Of a stretch of 19,061 nucleotides of DNA, positions 6,646 to 13,925 are shown one piece after another. Each line of letters opens with the position of its first letter. Positions within the stretch are counted from its first letter, which is position 1. The stretch is from GWC2-37-13 sp964564535 (GTDB taxonomy: Bacteria; Patescibacteriota; Microgenomatia; UBA1406; GWC2-37-13), in contig CAZMBH010000015.1 in the NCBI GenBank assembly GCA_964564535.1, forward strand, positions 1 to 19,061. Direction: 5' to 3'. The translations under genes were made by a program, and so were the position numbers. Below the pieces are notes generated by a model. It did not search any database, had not been told where the DNA came from, and saw nothing but the letters and a program-made list of their open reading frames with translations.

Positions 6646-7248
6646 TTATAATCCTATCTCCTCCGCAATCGCCTTCATAGAATTTAAGCAAATCTCGACA
6701 AATTTTTCGACTGGAAGATTTAATCCTTCAGGATTAACACACATTTTGACTTCTTCGCGACGGGTGCCGGCGGCAAATCGCAAATCTTTGAGTAATCTCT
6801 TAACGACTGAAGATAATTTAACGTCAGCCAATTTTCTAGAAGGATAAACGAAAGCAACTGCCATTATTAACCCGGTTAAACTATCAGCACAGAATATCGA
6901 CCATTCGGCTTTATTTTGCGGTTTTCGGCCGGTTAAATCCGGAGCATGGGCTTTGATAATATTATGGACCGTTTCTGAAATCGTTAGTCCATATTTCGCT
7001 AAAGCTTCCAATGTTTTTTGCGGATGGGTCGGCTTAAACTCTCCCGAAAAATCAATATCGTGCAACAGCCCCGCCAGTTTCCAATCGTCTTTTGATGGTT
7101 CGTCACTGATTAACAAATTATTTTGTTGAAAATAATCATAAAGTCCTCCCATGCAAGCCTCAAGAGCTAAAGAATGATTAAAAATATTCGGTTCTAATTG
7201 TTTTTTTAAAGCATCGGCATATTTTTGTCGGTCAGGATAATCTATCAT
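6646..7248 (-). CDS. HD-domain phosphohydrolase
   Basis: A protein of about 200 residues with the metal ligands of the HD superfamily in order: His in FNHSLALEA, His-Asp in GLLHDIDFSG, His in IIKAHAPD, Asp in FCADSLTGLI. Such single-domain HD proteins hydrolyse phosphate esters, often of nucleotides; the substrate here is unknown. I chose the ATG at 7248 because the next upstream ATG (7281, overlapping the leuS stop as TGATG) would place codons of a REP-like palindrome (SFPRRRES) at the N-terminus. That longer form is possible through translational coupling to leuS. It is the last gene of the fusion gene-leuS-HD unit. Confidence 0.85.
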   Translation of the reverse strand: MIDYPDRQKYADALKKQLEPNIFNHSLALEACMGGLYDYFQQNNLLISDEPSKDDWKLAGLLHDIDFSGEFKPTHPQKTLEALAKYGLTISETVHNIIKAHAPDLTGRKPQNKAEWSIFCADSLTGLIMAVAFVYPSRKLADVKLSSVVKRLLKDLRFAAGTRREEVKMCVNPEGLNLPVEKFVEICLNSMKAIAEEIGL

Positions 7249-7254
7249 AGGTCT

Positions 7255-7279
7255 GGATTCCCGCCTCCGCGGGAATGAC
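7255..7279. repeat. Single REP-like palindrome
   Basis: Same unit as at 5687-5711 and 7790-7814 (arms ATTCCCGC/GCGGGAAT, ends TGGAT and ATGAC) with loop CTCC instead of CTTC. It sits between the leuS stop codon and the preferred HD-gene start. The loop change shows it is a diverged copy rather than an assembly duplication. Confidence 0.85.
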
Positions 7280-7280
7280 A

Positions 7281-9776
7281 TCAAGTGATAAAATTAATAA
7301 TTTTTCCCGGAACATAGATAATTTTTTTTGGTTTTCCGGTTATATATTTTTTTATTCTATCATCTTCCAATGCTCTTTTTTCAATATCCTTTGACGTTTC
7401 CTGCCTGGACACCCTTAGGGTAGACCGAAGTTTGCCGTTAACTTGAATAGGCAAAACAATTTCCTCTTCAATTATTTCTCCGGAAACAGTTGGCCAGACT
7501 GACAAATGGATTGAAGATTTTTCTTCAAAAATATTTTTCCAGATTTCCTCAGTCATATATGGTGCAAAAGGAGCAAGGATCTGCAAAAATTTCTTGGCAT
7601 TTTCTTTTGATAATCCTTGAGGATTTCTTTCGTAATCATTTAAAAATTCCATCATCATCGCGATTGCCGTATTAAATTTTATTCCTGGAATATCGGACGT
7701 AACTTTTTGAATTGTTTTTTTCAGTTTTACTACTAATTGCTTGTCTTCTGTATTGTCATCTCCGACCCCGATCGGAGATCCAGTTTTCTGGATTCCCGCC
7801 TTCGCGGGAATGACAGAATAATTCTGAAATAAATCCCACACTCTTTTTACAAACCGATATGATCCCTGTAAAGATTTTGTTGACCAGGCAATCTCTGCAT
7901 CAAAAGGGGCCATAAACATTTCATAGATCCTTAGAGCATCAGCCCCGTATTCTTTTATCACATCGTCAGGATTGATAACATTACCAAAAGACTTGCTCAT
8001 TTTCTGGTGATCTTCGGCAAGAATCATACCTAAATTTCGAAGCCTGGTAAACGGTTCTTTAAAGTCCAGTAATTTTAAATCATATAGAGCCTTCACCCAA
8101 AAACGTGCATATAAAAGATGCAAGACTGCATGTTCAGCTCCTCCAATATACCAATCAGTTGGCATCCATTTTTTCATTGCTTCCGGACTCCATGCTTGTT
8201 TATCATTTTTGGGGTCTGCAAATCGTAAGAAATACCAACACGATCCCGCCCAATTTGGCATTGTGTCGGTTTCTCGTTTTGCTTTTCCTCCGCACTTAGG
8301 ACAAGTAGTGTTTACAAATTCAGGAATAACAGAAAGAGGAGATTCTCCGGTTTTTGTCGGTTCATACGATTTAACATATGGAAGTTTTAAAGGTAATTGA
8401 TCTTCAGACAAAGGCTGCCACCCGCATTTTTCACAATTAACCATCGGGATCGGTTCACCCCAATATCGCTGTCTGGAAAAAATCCAATCGCGAAGATGAT
8501 AAGTTGTCACTCTTTTCCCCCAACCTTTTTCTTCAAAATAATCCATGGTTTTTTTCATGGCTTCTTTAAAAGGAATTCCGTTTAAGAAGTCAGAATTAAT
8601 CATTACTCCCCCATGTTCAACGACATCTCCTCGAATTTCTATTGGCCCTTTTTCACCCTTTAAACCCGTGACCACCCTTGGAATTGGAATGTTAAATTTT
8701 TTTGCAAAGTCAAAATCACGATAATCATGGCCGGGACAACCTTGTACTGCACCTGTACCAACCGTTGCCAAAACAAAATCCGCAACATAAATAGGAATCT
8801 CTTTTTGAGTAACATGATTTATTGCGTATAGCCCTGAAAAAGCTCCCGTTTTTTCTTTATTCTCCTTTAATCTATCCTGTTCACTTTCATTCGTTGCCCA
8901 TTGAACATATTTTTTTATTTCCTGATAATTTTTATCTGGAACTTTTAATTCTTTTGTTAATATTTTATTAATAAATTCATGTTCTGGTGCTACTACTATA
9001 AATGTTGCCCCAAAGTTCACTGGCGTTGTTGTAAAACAAACAAGCTCATACTTTATACTAGATACTTTATACTTAATATTAATCCCTTCTTTCCTCCCTA
9101 TCCAATTTCTTTGCATTTCAAGAATTCCTTTTGGCCAGTCAAGTCCTTCCAGATCAGAAAGTAAACGATCGGCATATTTTGTGATCTTAAAGACCCATTG
9201 AGGCAGATCACGTTTTTCAATTTTATTTCCGCATCTTTCATGAGTTCCGTTGGGTAAAACTTCTTCTTCAGCTAACCCGGTTTTACAAGTCGGACAGTAA
9301 TTGATCGGAGTATTTTTTTTGTAAAGCAGACCCATTTTATAGAACTGAATAAATAGCCATTGGGTCCATTTATAATAATTTGGATCGATCGTTGATAGCT
9401 CCCGATCCCAATCAAAAGAAAATCCCAAAGAAATCATCTGTCGTTTAAAGGTGGCAATGTGTTCAGGAACCATATCCATGGGGTTTTTTTTAGCTTTTAC
9501 AGCCGCGTTCTCTGCCGGAAGTCCAAATGCGTCCCATCCAATTGGATGTAGAACAGCGTATTGATTCATACGATAGTATCTCGCAACAATATCTGTCCCT
9601 GTATATACTCGCACATGACCGACATGAAGGCCTGCGCCCGATGGGTATGGGAACATGGGAAAAATAAATTGTTTTTTACGTTTGTTATCAGGTTCGGGAG
9701 CTTTATAATCCTTATTTTTATACCATGTTTCCGCCCATTTTTTCTCAAATTCCTGCGGTTGATATCTGGTTGTCAT
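7281..9776 (-). CDS. leuS: Leucyl-tRNA synthetase
   Basis: An 831-residue class I synthetase charging tRNA-Leu. It has HVGH (residues 51-54) in PYPSGAGLHVGH, a zinc-ribbon CPTC (about 160) with a paired Cys, a CP1 editing domain (about 220-420), and KMSKS (about 593-597), followed by the helical anticodon-binding domain and a short C-terminal domain. Two oddities are visible. The editing-site threonine motif, usually TTRPDT, reads TTTPVN, and the downstream VPAHD-like motif reads CPGHD (its Asp is kept). Residues 655-674 are encoded by an in-frame REPIN-like repeat pair. A short tandem repeat encodes about residues 235-243, just before the editing motif. An extended -10 box 7 nt before the ATG supports the start. 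Confidence 0.97.
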   Translation of the reverse strand: MTTRYQPQEFEKKWAETWYKNKDYKAPEPDNKRKKQFIFPMFPYPSGAGLHVGHVRVYTGTDIVARYYRMNQYAVLHPIGWDAFGLPAENAAVKAKKNPMDMVPEHIATFKRQMISLGFSFDWDRELSTIDPNYYKWTQWLFIQFYKMGLLYKKNTPINYCPTCKTGLAEEEVLPNGTHERCGNKIEKRDLPQWVFKITKYADRLLSDLEGLDWPKGILEMQRNWIGRKEGINIKYKVSSIKYELVCFTTTPVNFGATFIVVAPEHEFINKILTKELKVPDKNYQEIKKYVQWATNESEQDRLKENKEKTGAFSGLYAINHVTQKEIPIYVADFVLATVGTGAVQGCPGHDYRDFDFAKKFNIPIPRVVTGLKGEKGPIEIRGDVVEHGGVMINSDFLNGIPFKEAMKKTMDYFEEKGWGKRVTTYHLRDWIFSRQRYWGEPIPMVNCEKCGWQPLSEDQLPLKLPYVKSYEPTKTGESPLSVIPEFVNTTCPKCGGKAKRETDTMPNWAGSCWYFLRFADPKNDKQAWSPEAMKKWMPTDWYIGGAEHAVLHLLYARFWVKALYDLKLLDFKEPFTRLRNLGMILAEDHQKMSKSFGNVINPDDVIKEYGADALRIYEMFMAPFDAEIAWSTKSLQGSYRFVKRVWDLFQNYSVIPAKAGIQKTGSPIGVGDDNTEDKQLVVKLKKTIQKVTSDIPGIKFNTAIAMMMEFLNDYERNPQGLSKENAKKFLQILAPFAPYMTEEIWKNIFEEKSSIHLSVWPTVSGEIIEEEIVLPIQVNGKLRSTLRVSRQETSKDIEKRALEDDRIKKYITGKPKKIIYVPGKIINFIT
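7755..7814. repeat. REPIN-like insertion inside leuS, read in frame
   Basis: Two inverted palindromes, 7755-7781 (arms ATCTCCGA/TCGGAGAT) and 7790-7814 (identical to 5687-5711), with conserved GTCAT/ATGAC outer ends. The total is exactly 60 nt, adding 20 codons that start VIPAKAGIQ without shifting the leuS frame. It falls in a loop of the helical domain after RVWDLFQNYS. Confidence 0.88.
9048..9075. repeat. 14-nt tandem repeat inside leuS
   Basis: ATACTTTATACTAG is followed directly by ATACTTTATACTTA (12 of 14 identical). It encodes part of KYKVSSIKYEL, a strand just before the editing-site motif of LeuRS, and looks like repeat-derived coding sequence. Confidence 0.7.
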
Positions 9777-9783
9777 GGCTAAA

Positions 9784-9792
9784 ATTATAGCA
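9784..9792 (-). promoter_or_regulatory. Extended -10 box of leuS
   Basis: Minus strand reads TGCTATAAT, a perfect TATAAT with TGn, 7 nt before the leuS ATG, in the 22-nt gap after the upstream fusion gene. leuS can thus be transcribed separately, as a leaderless mRNA. Confidence 0.7.
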
Positions 9793-9798
9793 AAAAAA

Positions 9799-11468
9799 CT
9801 AATTAAATTTCTTCACAATTTCCCTGACTTTATTTTTTATTTTTTCATCTATCTCAACGGCAATTATTCCATGCTCCCAATGGCCGTACAAAACCAAAGA
9901 ACCAAGCGGAGCAAATAATATTGCCGGTAAAGCCAGTAAATCTTCTTCCCCATCTACCACCAACCAGGAACCATAAGGTCCGACCTTAAATGTGGACTCG
10001 CTGACAAGGACGGACCTTTCCTGAATCATCTGCCGAAGTCTTTCTGCCGTTTTAAGGTTGATCGTGCCGGGATTATTAACTAAGGACGGACCTTTTTTCA
10101 CAAGCTGATGTTCTGCAAAAAGGTCCGTTTTTACTCTTCGAGACTTCAGATCGATCACTTTCACGTCTGGATCAATTCCTGTTTTCAGCAACGAATCAAC
10201 AATAATATCCCCAACGGCAATAATCAAAGAATGCTTCGATGTATCGATACGTCGAAGTAATGATTTTTCGTTTTTGAATATTACTCCTAGTGGTTTTTGC
10301 AATGTCTTTCTCAAGCTCTCCGGCATGATTATTTCTTTTTGATTTTTGATATTTAATATTTGATATTTCTTGCCCTCTCTGTCAATCTCCCCCGCTCTAA
10401 TTCTTTCGGAACTGATTAGCTTACCATCTTCTGCCAAAACGTCACTAATTATTATTATTTTTAGTTCTGGAAGTTTATTTTTTTTTCTTAATTCATTAAT
10501 TTTTAAAGAGTTTTGATAGGTTTCTTTCGAAACAATAATCGCATCAATATTTTTTTCTTTATCGGCACCGCCGGTAAAATGAGNNNNNNNNNNNNNNNNN
10601 NNNNNNNNNNNNNNNNNNNNNNNNNNNNNNNNNNNNNNNNNNNNNNNNNNNNNNNNNNNNNNNNNNNNNNNNNNNNNNNNNNNGAAACAATAATCGCATC
10701 AATATTTTTTTCTTTATCGGCACCGCCGGTAAAATGAGAAAAAGAAATTATTTTCGCCCGTGATAACCAGTTTTTCTTCTTTAAAAATTCACTGACGGAT
10801 TTTTTTCTGGCAGCAAAAGACTCAATTGCCTCCGATGAAAATTTATTTTTATAGAGTTCTTTATCAGCTATTCCTAACAAAACTTTTTTTCCTACTTCAA
10901 GAGCCTTTGATATTAACGCTTCATGCCCTTTGTGAAAGTGGTCAAAAGTGCCACCGAGAACAACATTCTTAAAATTTGACGTTCGGAAATCAAAATTTGA
11001 AATTGCTTTTATTAAATAATCAGGAACTCGATCTTGCCACTTTCTACCTTCCTTAATCAACTTTCTGATTCTCCACCCCTCATATAACCTCCTGTTGTAA
11101 TAGACAACTTCTAAGACCTTATAACCGGCTTTTTTTAATATTTTATTTGTCCATTCATTATTTCCTAATGCCAGATCAAATTTGCCGACCTGTTTCTTTA
11201 AATTAAATACCCATTTTTCATCATCAAAAAAGTCATCAAGAGGCACAATTTTGCTTAATTTTTCTTCTATCCCCTCTTTGTAAAAAACTGCCTTAATAAC
11301 TTTTTTTCTTGTTTCATAATCGATCGGATTATTCTCGTCCATTATATTTGCACTCCCAATTCCAATAATAATTTTATCGGCTTTTTCTAAGGCTTTTTTT
11401 ATCAAAAAAAGATGGCCTTTATGAAAAGGCTGAAAACGACCAACGACAAGAACAATTTTATTTTTCAT
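9799..11468 (-). CDS. Tri-domain NMN adenylyltransferase / PPAT / GTP-dependent dephospho-CoA kinase (interrupted by gap 2)
   Basis: As assembled the gene is split by the 100-N gap, but collapsing the 55-nt duplicate (removing 155 nt) gives one open frame of 504 codons. Domain 1 (1-155) is archaeal-type NadM: GRFQPFHKGH (10-19), IGSA, ENNPIDYETR, VPLDDF, LGNNEW and EGWRIRKLIKEG. Domain 2 (168-310) is archaeal/eukaryotic-type phosphopantetheine adenylyltransferase: TFDHFHKGH (174-182), AIIVSKETY across the gap, ISSERIRAG (300-308). Domain 3 (327-504) is DUF359, the GTP-dependent dephospho-CoA kinase: VGDII (367-371), NNPGTI (413-418), GEEDLLALP (455-463). It would catalyse NMN to NAD (or the deamido form) and the last two CoA steps. 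Divergent nadE supports the NAD role. The fusion itself is inferred from frame and motif continuity. Confidence 0.88.
9975..10127. repeat. Cluster of four near-palindromic 13-mers in the DPCK domain
   Basis: AAGGTCCGACCTT (9975-9987), AAGGACGGACCTT (10006-10018 and again 10082-10094, identical) and AAGGTCCGTTTTT (from 10120) lie within 153 nt. They are read in different frames (for example ERSVLV versus KGPSLV), so protein conservation does not explain the identity. Confidence 0.65.
10341..10368. repeat. Four tandem 7-mers at the PPAT/DPCK domain border
   Basis: GATTTTT, GATATTT, AATATTT and GATATTT follow one another directly. They encode residues 316-325 (in KYQILNIKNQK), the linker between domains 2 and 3 of the fusion protein. 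Confidence 0.65.
10529..10738. other. Assembly gap 2 with 55-nt duplicated flanks
   Basis: The N run is 10584-10683 (100 N). Positions 10529-10583 and 10684-10738 are identical over 55 nt, as at gap 1. Merging them restores the reading frame (1670 minus 155 is 1515, divisible by 3) and joins AIIV to SKETY, an expected PPAT sequence. The gap therefore probably hides no sequence. Confidence 0.93.
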
Positions 11469-11476
11469 GCTTAATT

Positions 11477-11484
11477 AGTATACT
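11477..11484. promoter_or_regulatory. Palindromic bidirectional -10 between the NAD/CoA fusion gene and nadE
   Basis: AGTATACT is self-complementary and gives TATACT on both strands within the 22-nt gap. It lies 6 nt before the nadE ATG (11491) and 8 nt before the fusion-gene ATG (11468). Both transcripts would be leaderless and would compete for one -10 site. Confidence 0.6.
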
Positions 11485-11490
11485 ATACCC

Positions 11491-12231
11491 ATGAAAAACC
11501 CGCTTGTTATCAATCCAAAACAAGAGGTTGAAAGAATAATCAAATTCTTTAAAAAAACCTTCACAAAGCAAAAAATTAATAAGGTCGTCCTCGGACTTTC
11601 CGGTGGGATTGACTCAACAGTAGCTCTTTATTTATTAAAAAAGGCTTTGCCTCCCAAAAACATTTATGTCGTCCAAATGGATTATTACCCCCGGAAAAAA
11701 CTAAATATTGATTTAAAAGGAATTAACGTTGTTAACATTTCTATAAAAAAGATTGTTGATCAATTTAATGTCGCCGAATCTAAAATTAGATTAGGTAATA
11801 TAATGGCTCGCGTCCGGATGATTATTCTTTTTGATCTTGCTAAACAATTGAGCACCTTAGTCTGCGGAACAGAAAATAAGTCGGAAAAATTACTTGGCTA
11901 TTTTACTCGTTTTGGTGATGCCGCCTCAGACCTCGAACCGATTTCCCACCTTTACAAAACTCAAGTTTATCAACTTGCTAAATATCTGAATATCTCTGAT
12001 GAAATAATTAATCAATCTCCTTCCGCCGGTCTTTGGGACGGGCAGACTGATGAAGATGATTTCGGATTTTCCTACAAAGAAGCCGACCAGGTTCTTTATC
12101 TAACCCACAATCGTGAACAAGATATTAATGAAATTAAAAAAAGGTTTCCAAATGCGGAAAAAATAATTAAACGTGTACAGCAAAATAAATTCAAACAACT
12201 GACTCCTTTTTCTCTAGATAGTCATAAATAA
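11491..12231 (+). CDS. nadE: NH3-dependent NAD+ synthetase
   Basis: A 246-residue single-domain synthetase that amidates nicotinate adenine dinucleotide with ammonia and ATP. The PP-loop SGGIDST is at residues 37-43; GTENKSEKLLGYFTRFGDAASD (shown in two parts: GTENKSEKLLGYFT, RFGDAASD) and SAGLWDGQTDEDDFGF are the diagnostic substrate and metal motifs. No glutaminase domain is present, so ammonia is the nitrogen donor. It faces away from the NMN adenylyltransferase fusion gene, whose product would supply its substrate, and shares a -10 palindrome with it. Its last 41 nt overlap the end of the convergent HD-domain gene. Confidence 0.96.
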   Translation: MKNPLVINPKQEVERIIKFFKKTFTKQKINKVVLGLSGGIDSTVALYLLKKALPPKNIYVVQMDYYPRKKLNIDLKGINVVNISIKKIVDQFNVAESKIRLGNIMARVRMIILFDLAKQLSTLVCGTENKSEKLLGYFTRFGDAASDLEPISHLYKTQVYQLAKYLNISDEIINQSPSAGLWDGQTDEDDFGFSYKEADQVLYLTHNREQDINEIKKRFPNAEKIIKRVQQNKFKQLTPFSLDSHK

Positions 12232-13138
12232 TAACTAAGTCATTTATTTGTTGTTTAATTGATTGGTGTTCTTTAAAATAAATCTGGAATAATAATAACC
12301 TAGCTAAATGATCTTTATAACGCCAACTTAGTGGCTTAATTCCGTTAGATCGAACATTATCTCCATCCATTTCTGTTTGTAAATCATCAGTGGTTTCCCT
12401 GACTTTAGCTATCTCATCGCTAATTTCTATTATTTTTATAACCTCTAATAAAAATGTATAATCTCGAAGGTCCAATGATCCAAAATCACCTTTAAAATAT
12501 TTTAAGTAAATTTGATGATCTTTTTCTGCTACGTCAAGAGTCTTCATTTCAATTATTCTTTTGAAATTTTCTAGCTTAGCCTTTAACCATTTTTTTTCAT
12601 TTTCTTCTACATTTTTACTTTTTACGGGAGGAGTTAATAAGCTGACTGCTGTCACCACTTTTCTTTTTTCAAAATCAGTTAGACTAGTTTTTTCTAAGAC
12701 TCTATATAAGTCATATTCGCAATATTTTGAATTGGTTTTCCGTCTTAATTCAATACTATCATGCAACAAACTGATAGCTAACATTGTTCTTTTTTCACTT
12801 TCATCATACTTTTGAAACTCAGGTGAGATAAACCCTAGGTAGGTAGAATAAAAAAGATGTTTTAAAACTGGATCACCTGTTATTTTCCTTTTGTCATTAC
12901 GATGTAAATTTATTGTTACTTCAACAATTGGCATCATATCCCCTCTTGATAAAAATTCAGTGAATTCTGTTAATTTCCTATCATCAGTATTCTCAAAAAT
13001 GAATCTTTCTGTATTCCTTTTACTCCTCCATAAAGAAATGCCATCATCAAAAATATGACTTTGCAATAAAATCAGGCTAAAAATAATTTGGCCCCTTGGT
13101 TTGGTTTGACAGATGAGTTTGCCTCTGTTAGACTCATA
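12191..13138 (-). CDS. HD-domain protein, distantly RelA/SpoT-hydrolase-like
   Basis: A soluble protein of 315 residues if started at the ATG at 13138; the frame is open from there, and a TTG at 13066 would give 291 residues. I prefer the ATG because it follows an extended -10 box. Residues resembling an HD fold occur in order: His in LKHLFYSTYLG (about 94), HD in SLLHDSIELR (126-127), the helix VVTAVSLLTPP, and Asp in IIEISDEIAKVRETT (about 250). That order and the LLTPP and SDEIAKVR patterns recall the ppGpp hydrolase domain of RelA/SpoT, but identity is low and no synthetase domain is present. Function is unknown; HD phosphohydrolase is the best guess. Its promoter sits inside an inverted repeat. 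Confidence 0.68.
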   Translation of the reverse strand, partial: YESNRGKLICQTKPRGQIIFSLILLQSHIFDDGISLWRSKRNTERFIFENTDDRKLTEFTEFLSRGDMMPIVEVTINLHRNDKRKITGDPVLKHLFYSTYLGFISPEFQKYDESEKRTMLAISLLHDSIELRRKTNSKYCEYDLYRVLEKTSLTDFEKRKVVTAVSLLTPPVKSKNVEENEKKWLKAKLENFKRIIEMKTLDVAEKDHQIYLKYFKGDFGSLDLRDYTFLLEVIKIIEISDEIAKVRETTDDLQTEMDGDNVRSNGIKPLSWRYKDHLARLLLFQIYFKEHQSIKQQINDLVIIYDYLEKKESVV

Positions 13139-13139
13139 T

Positions 13140-13167
13140 TTAGATGGATTATTATATCAATCTAAAC
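13140..13167 (-). promoter_or_regulatory. Operator-like inverted repeat around an extended -10 box
   Basis: Arms of 11 nt (plus strand TTTAGATGGAT and ATCAATCTAAA, one mismatch) flank a 6-nt centre. On the minus strand the centre is covered by TGATATAAT (13152-13160), a perfect extended -10 lying 13 nt before the HD-gene ATG at 13138. A repressor bound to the arms would block the promoter. The repeat also lies 18 nt past the thiZ stop, so a terminator role is possible, but no T run follows it. Confidence 0.5.
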
Positions 13168-13184
13168 CCAAACATTCAATTTCT

Positions 13185-13925
13185 CTATAGAAGATTCATT
13201 AGTTTTTTTTCCAACTCAACAAACTTAATAGAAGTTATGTCATCTATTTTTCTCGGACGTGACAAATTTGTTTTTACACAAGCAATAACTTTGGCTGGTT
13301 TTTTGCTCAAAACATATATCCTGTCGGAAAGAAAGATTGCTTCACGAATATCGTGAGTGGTAAAAATGATCGTTAATTTTAATTTTTCCCATATTTCCAG
13401 TAAATACAAATGAAGAAAGCTGCGGGTGATCGCATCCAAAGATCCAAAAGGCTCATCCAGAAGCAGTATAGACGAATTAAATGCAATTGTTCTCAACAGG
13501 GCGGCTTTTTGTTTCATCCCCCCTGAAAGGCTGTCTGGATACAAATTTGCATATTTGTAAAGATTAAACTTTTTTAACAGATCCAGCGCTTTTATTTTTG
13601 ACTGATTGTTCGACAATCCTTTAATTTCATACCCCAACATAACATTTTCTAAAACCTTTAACCATGGAAAAAGTAGAGGCTCTTGGAACATATATCCGAA
13701 CTTTCCCTGTCTATTAGTCTCTTCTTTTCCGTCAATTTTTATTATCCCCTTGCCTTGTACAAAAACGCCGGAAATTATGTTAAACAAAGTGCTTTTGCCA
13801 CAACCGGAAGGTCCGATTATACTCACGATTTCCTGATCAAAAACCTTCAAGGAAATATCTCTTATGACTGTTTCATCAAACGCTTGGGAAAGATTGTTGA
13901 TCGTCAGTTTTTCTTTATTCTTCAT
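13185..13925 (-). CDS. thiZ: ABC transporter ATPase of the thiamine-related importer (ThiZ-like)
   Basis: A 246-residue nucleotide-binding subunit with Walker A GPSGCGKST (38-46), Q-loop MFQEPLLFPW, signature LSGGMKQKAALLR, Walker B ILLLDEPFGSLD and H-loop TTHDIREA. The FPW after the Q-loop and the SLD after Walker B are typical of the nitrate/taurine/pyrimidine-type ABC importers. Its ATG overlaps the thiY stop by 4 nt, indicating translational coupling. It energises uptake by ThiX and ThiY, and the whole operon is behind a TPP riboswitch. Confidence 0.92.
   Translation of the reverse strand: MKNKEKLTINNLSQAFDETVIRDISLKVFDQEIVSIIGPSGCGKSTLFNIISGVFVQGKGIIKIDGKEETNRQGKFGYMFQEPLLFPWLKVLENVMLGYEIKGLSNNQSKIKALDLLKKFNLYKYANLYPDSLSGGMKQKAALLRTIAFNSSILLLDEPFGSLDAITRSFLHLYLLEIWEKLKLTIIFTTHDIREAIFLSDRIYVLSKKPAKVIACVKTNLSRPRKIDDITSIKFVELEKKLMNLL

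Noticed and set aside
7281..7281. ATG overlapping the leuS stop as the true start of the downstream HD hydrolase.
   Set aside because: It would make the N-terminus out of a REP-like palindrome; the ATG at 7248 fits the family start better. Not fully excluded.
5623..7814. CRISPR array, because of repeated palindromic units.
   Set aside because: Units are not regularly spaced, occur in coding DNA and differ in stem sequence; no cas genes are present.
10437..10503. Separate DUF359 gene starting at 10437 and a NadM/PPAT gene ending at 10503.
   Set aside because: Both ends are created by the gap shifting the frame; merging the duplicate restores one continuous frame with conserved PPAT motifs across the join.
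13066..13066. TTG start for the HD-domain protein.
   Set aside because: An in-frame ATG at 13138 is preceded by a perfect extended -10 box, so the TTG is less likely.
13140..13167. Intrinsic terminator of the thiXYZ operon.
   Set aside because: The stem is AT-rich and no T run follows on the minus strand; a promoter-operator reading fits better, though termination is not excluded.
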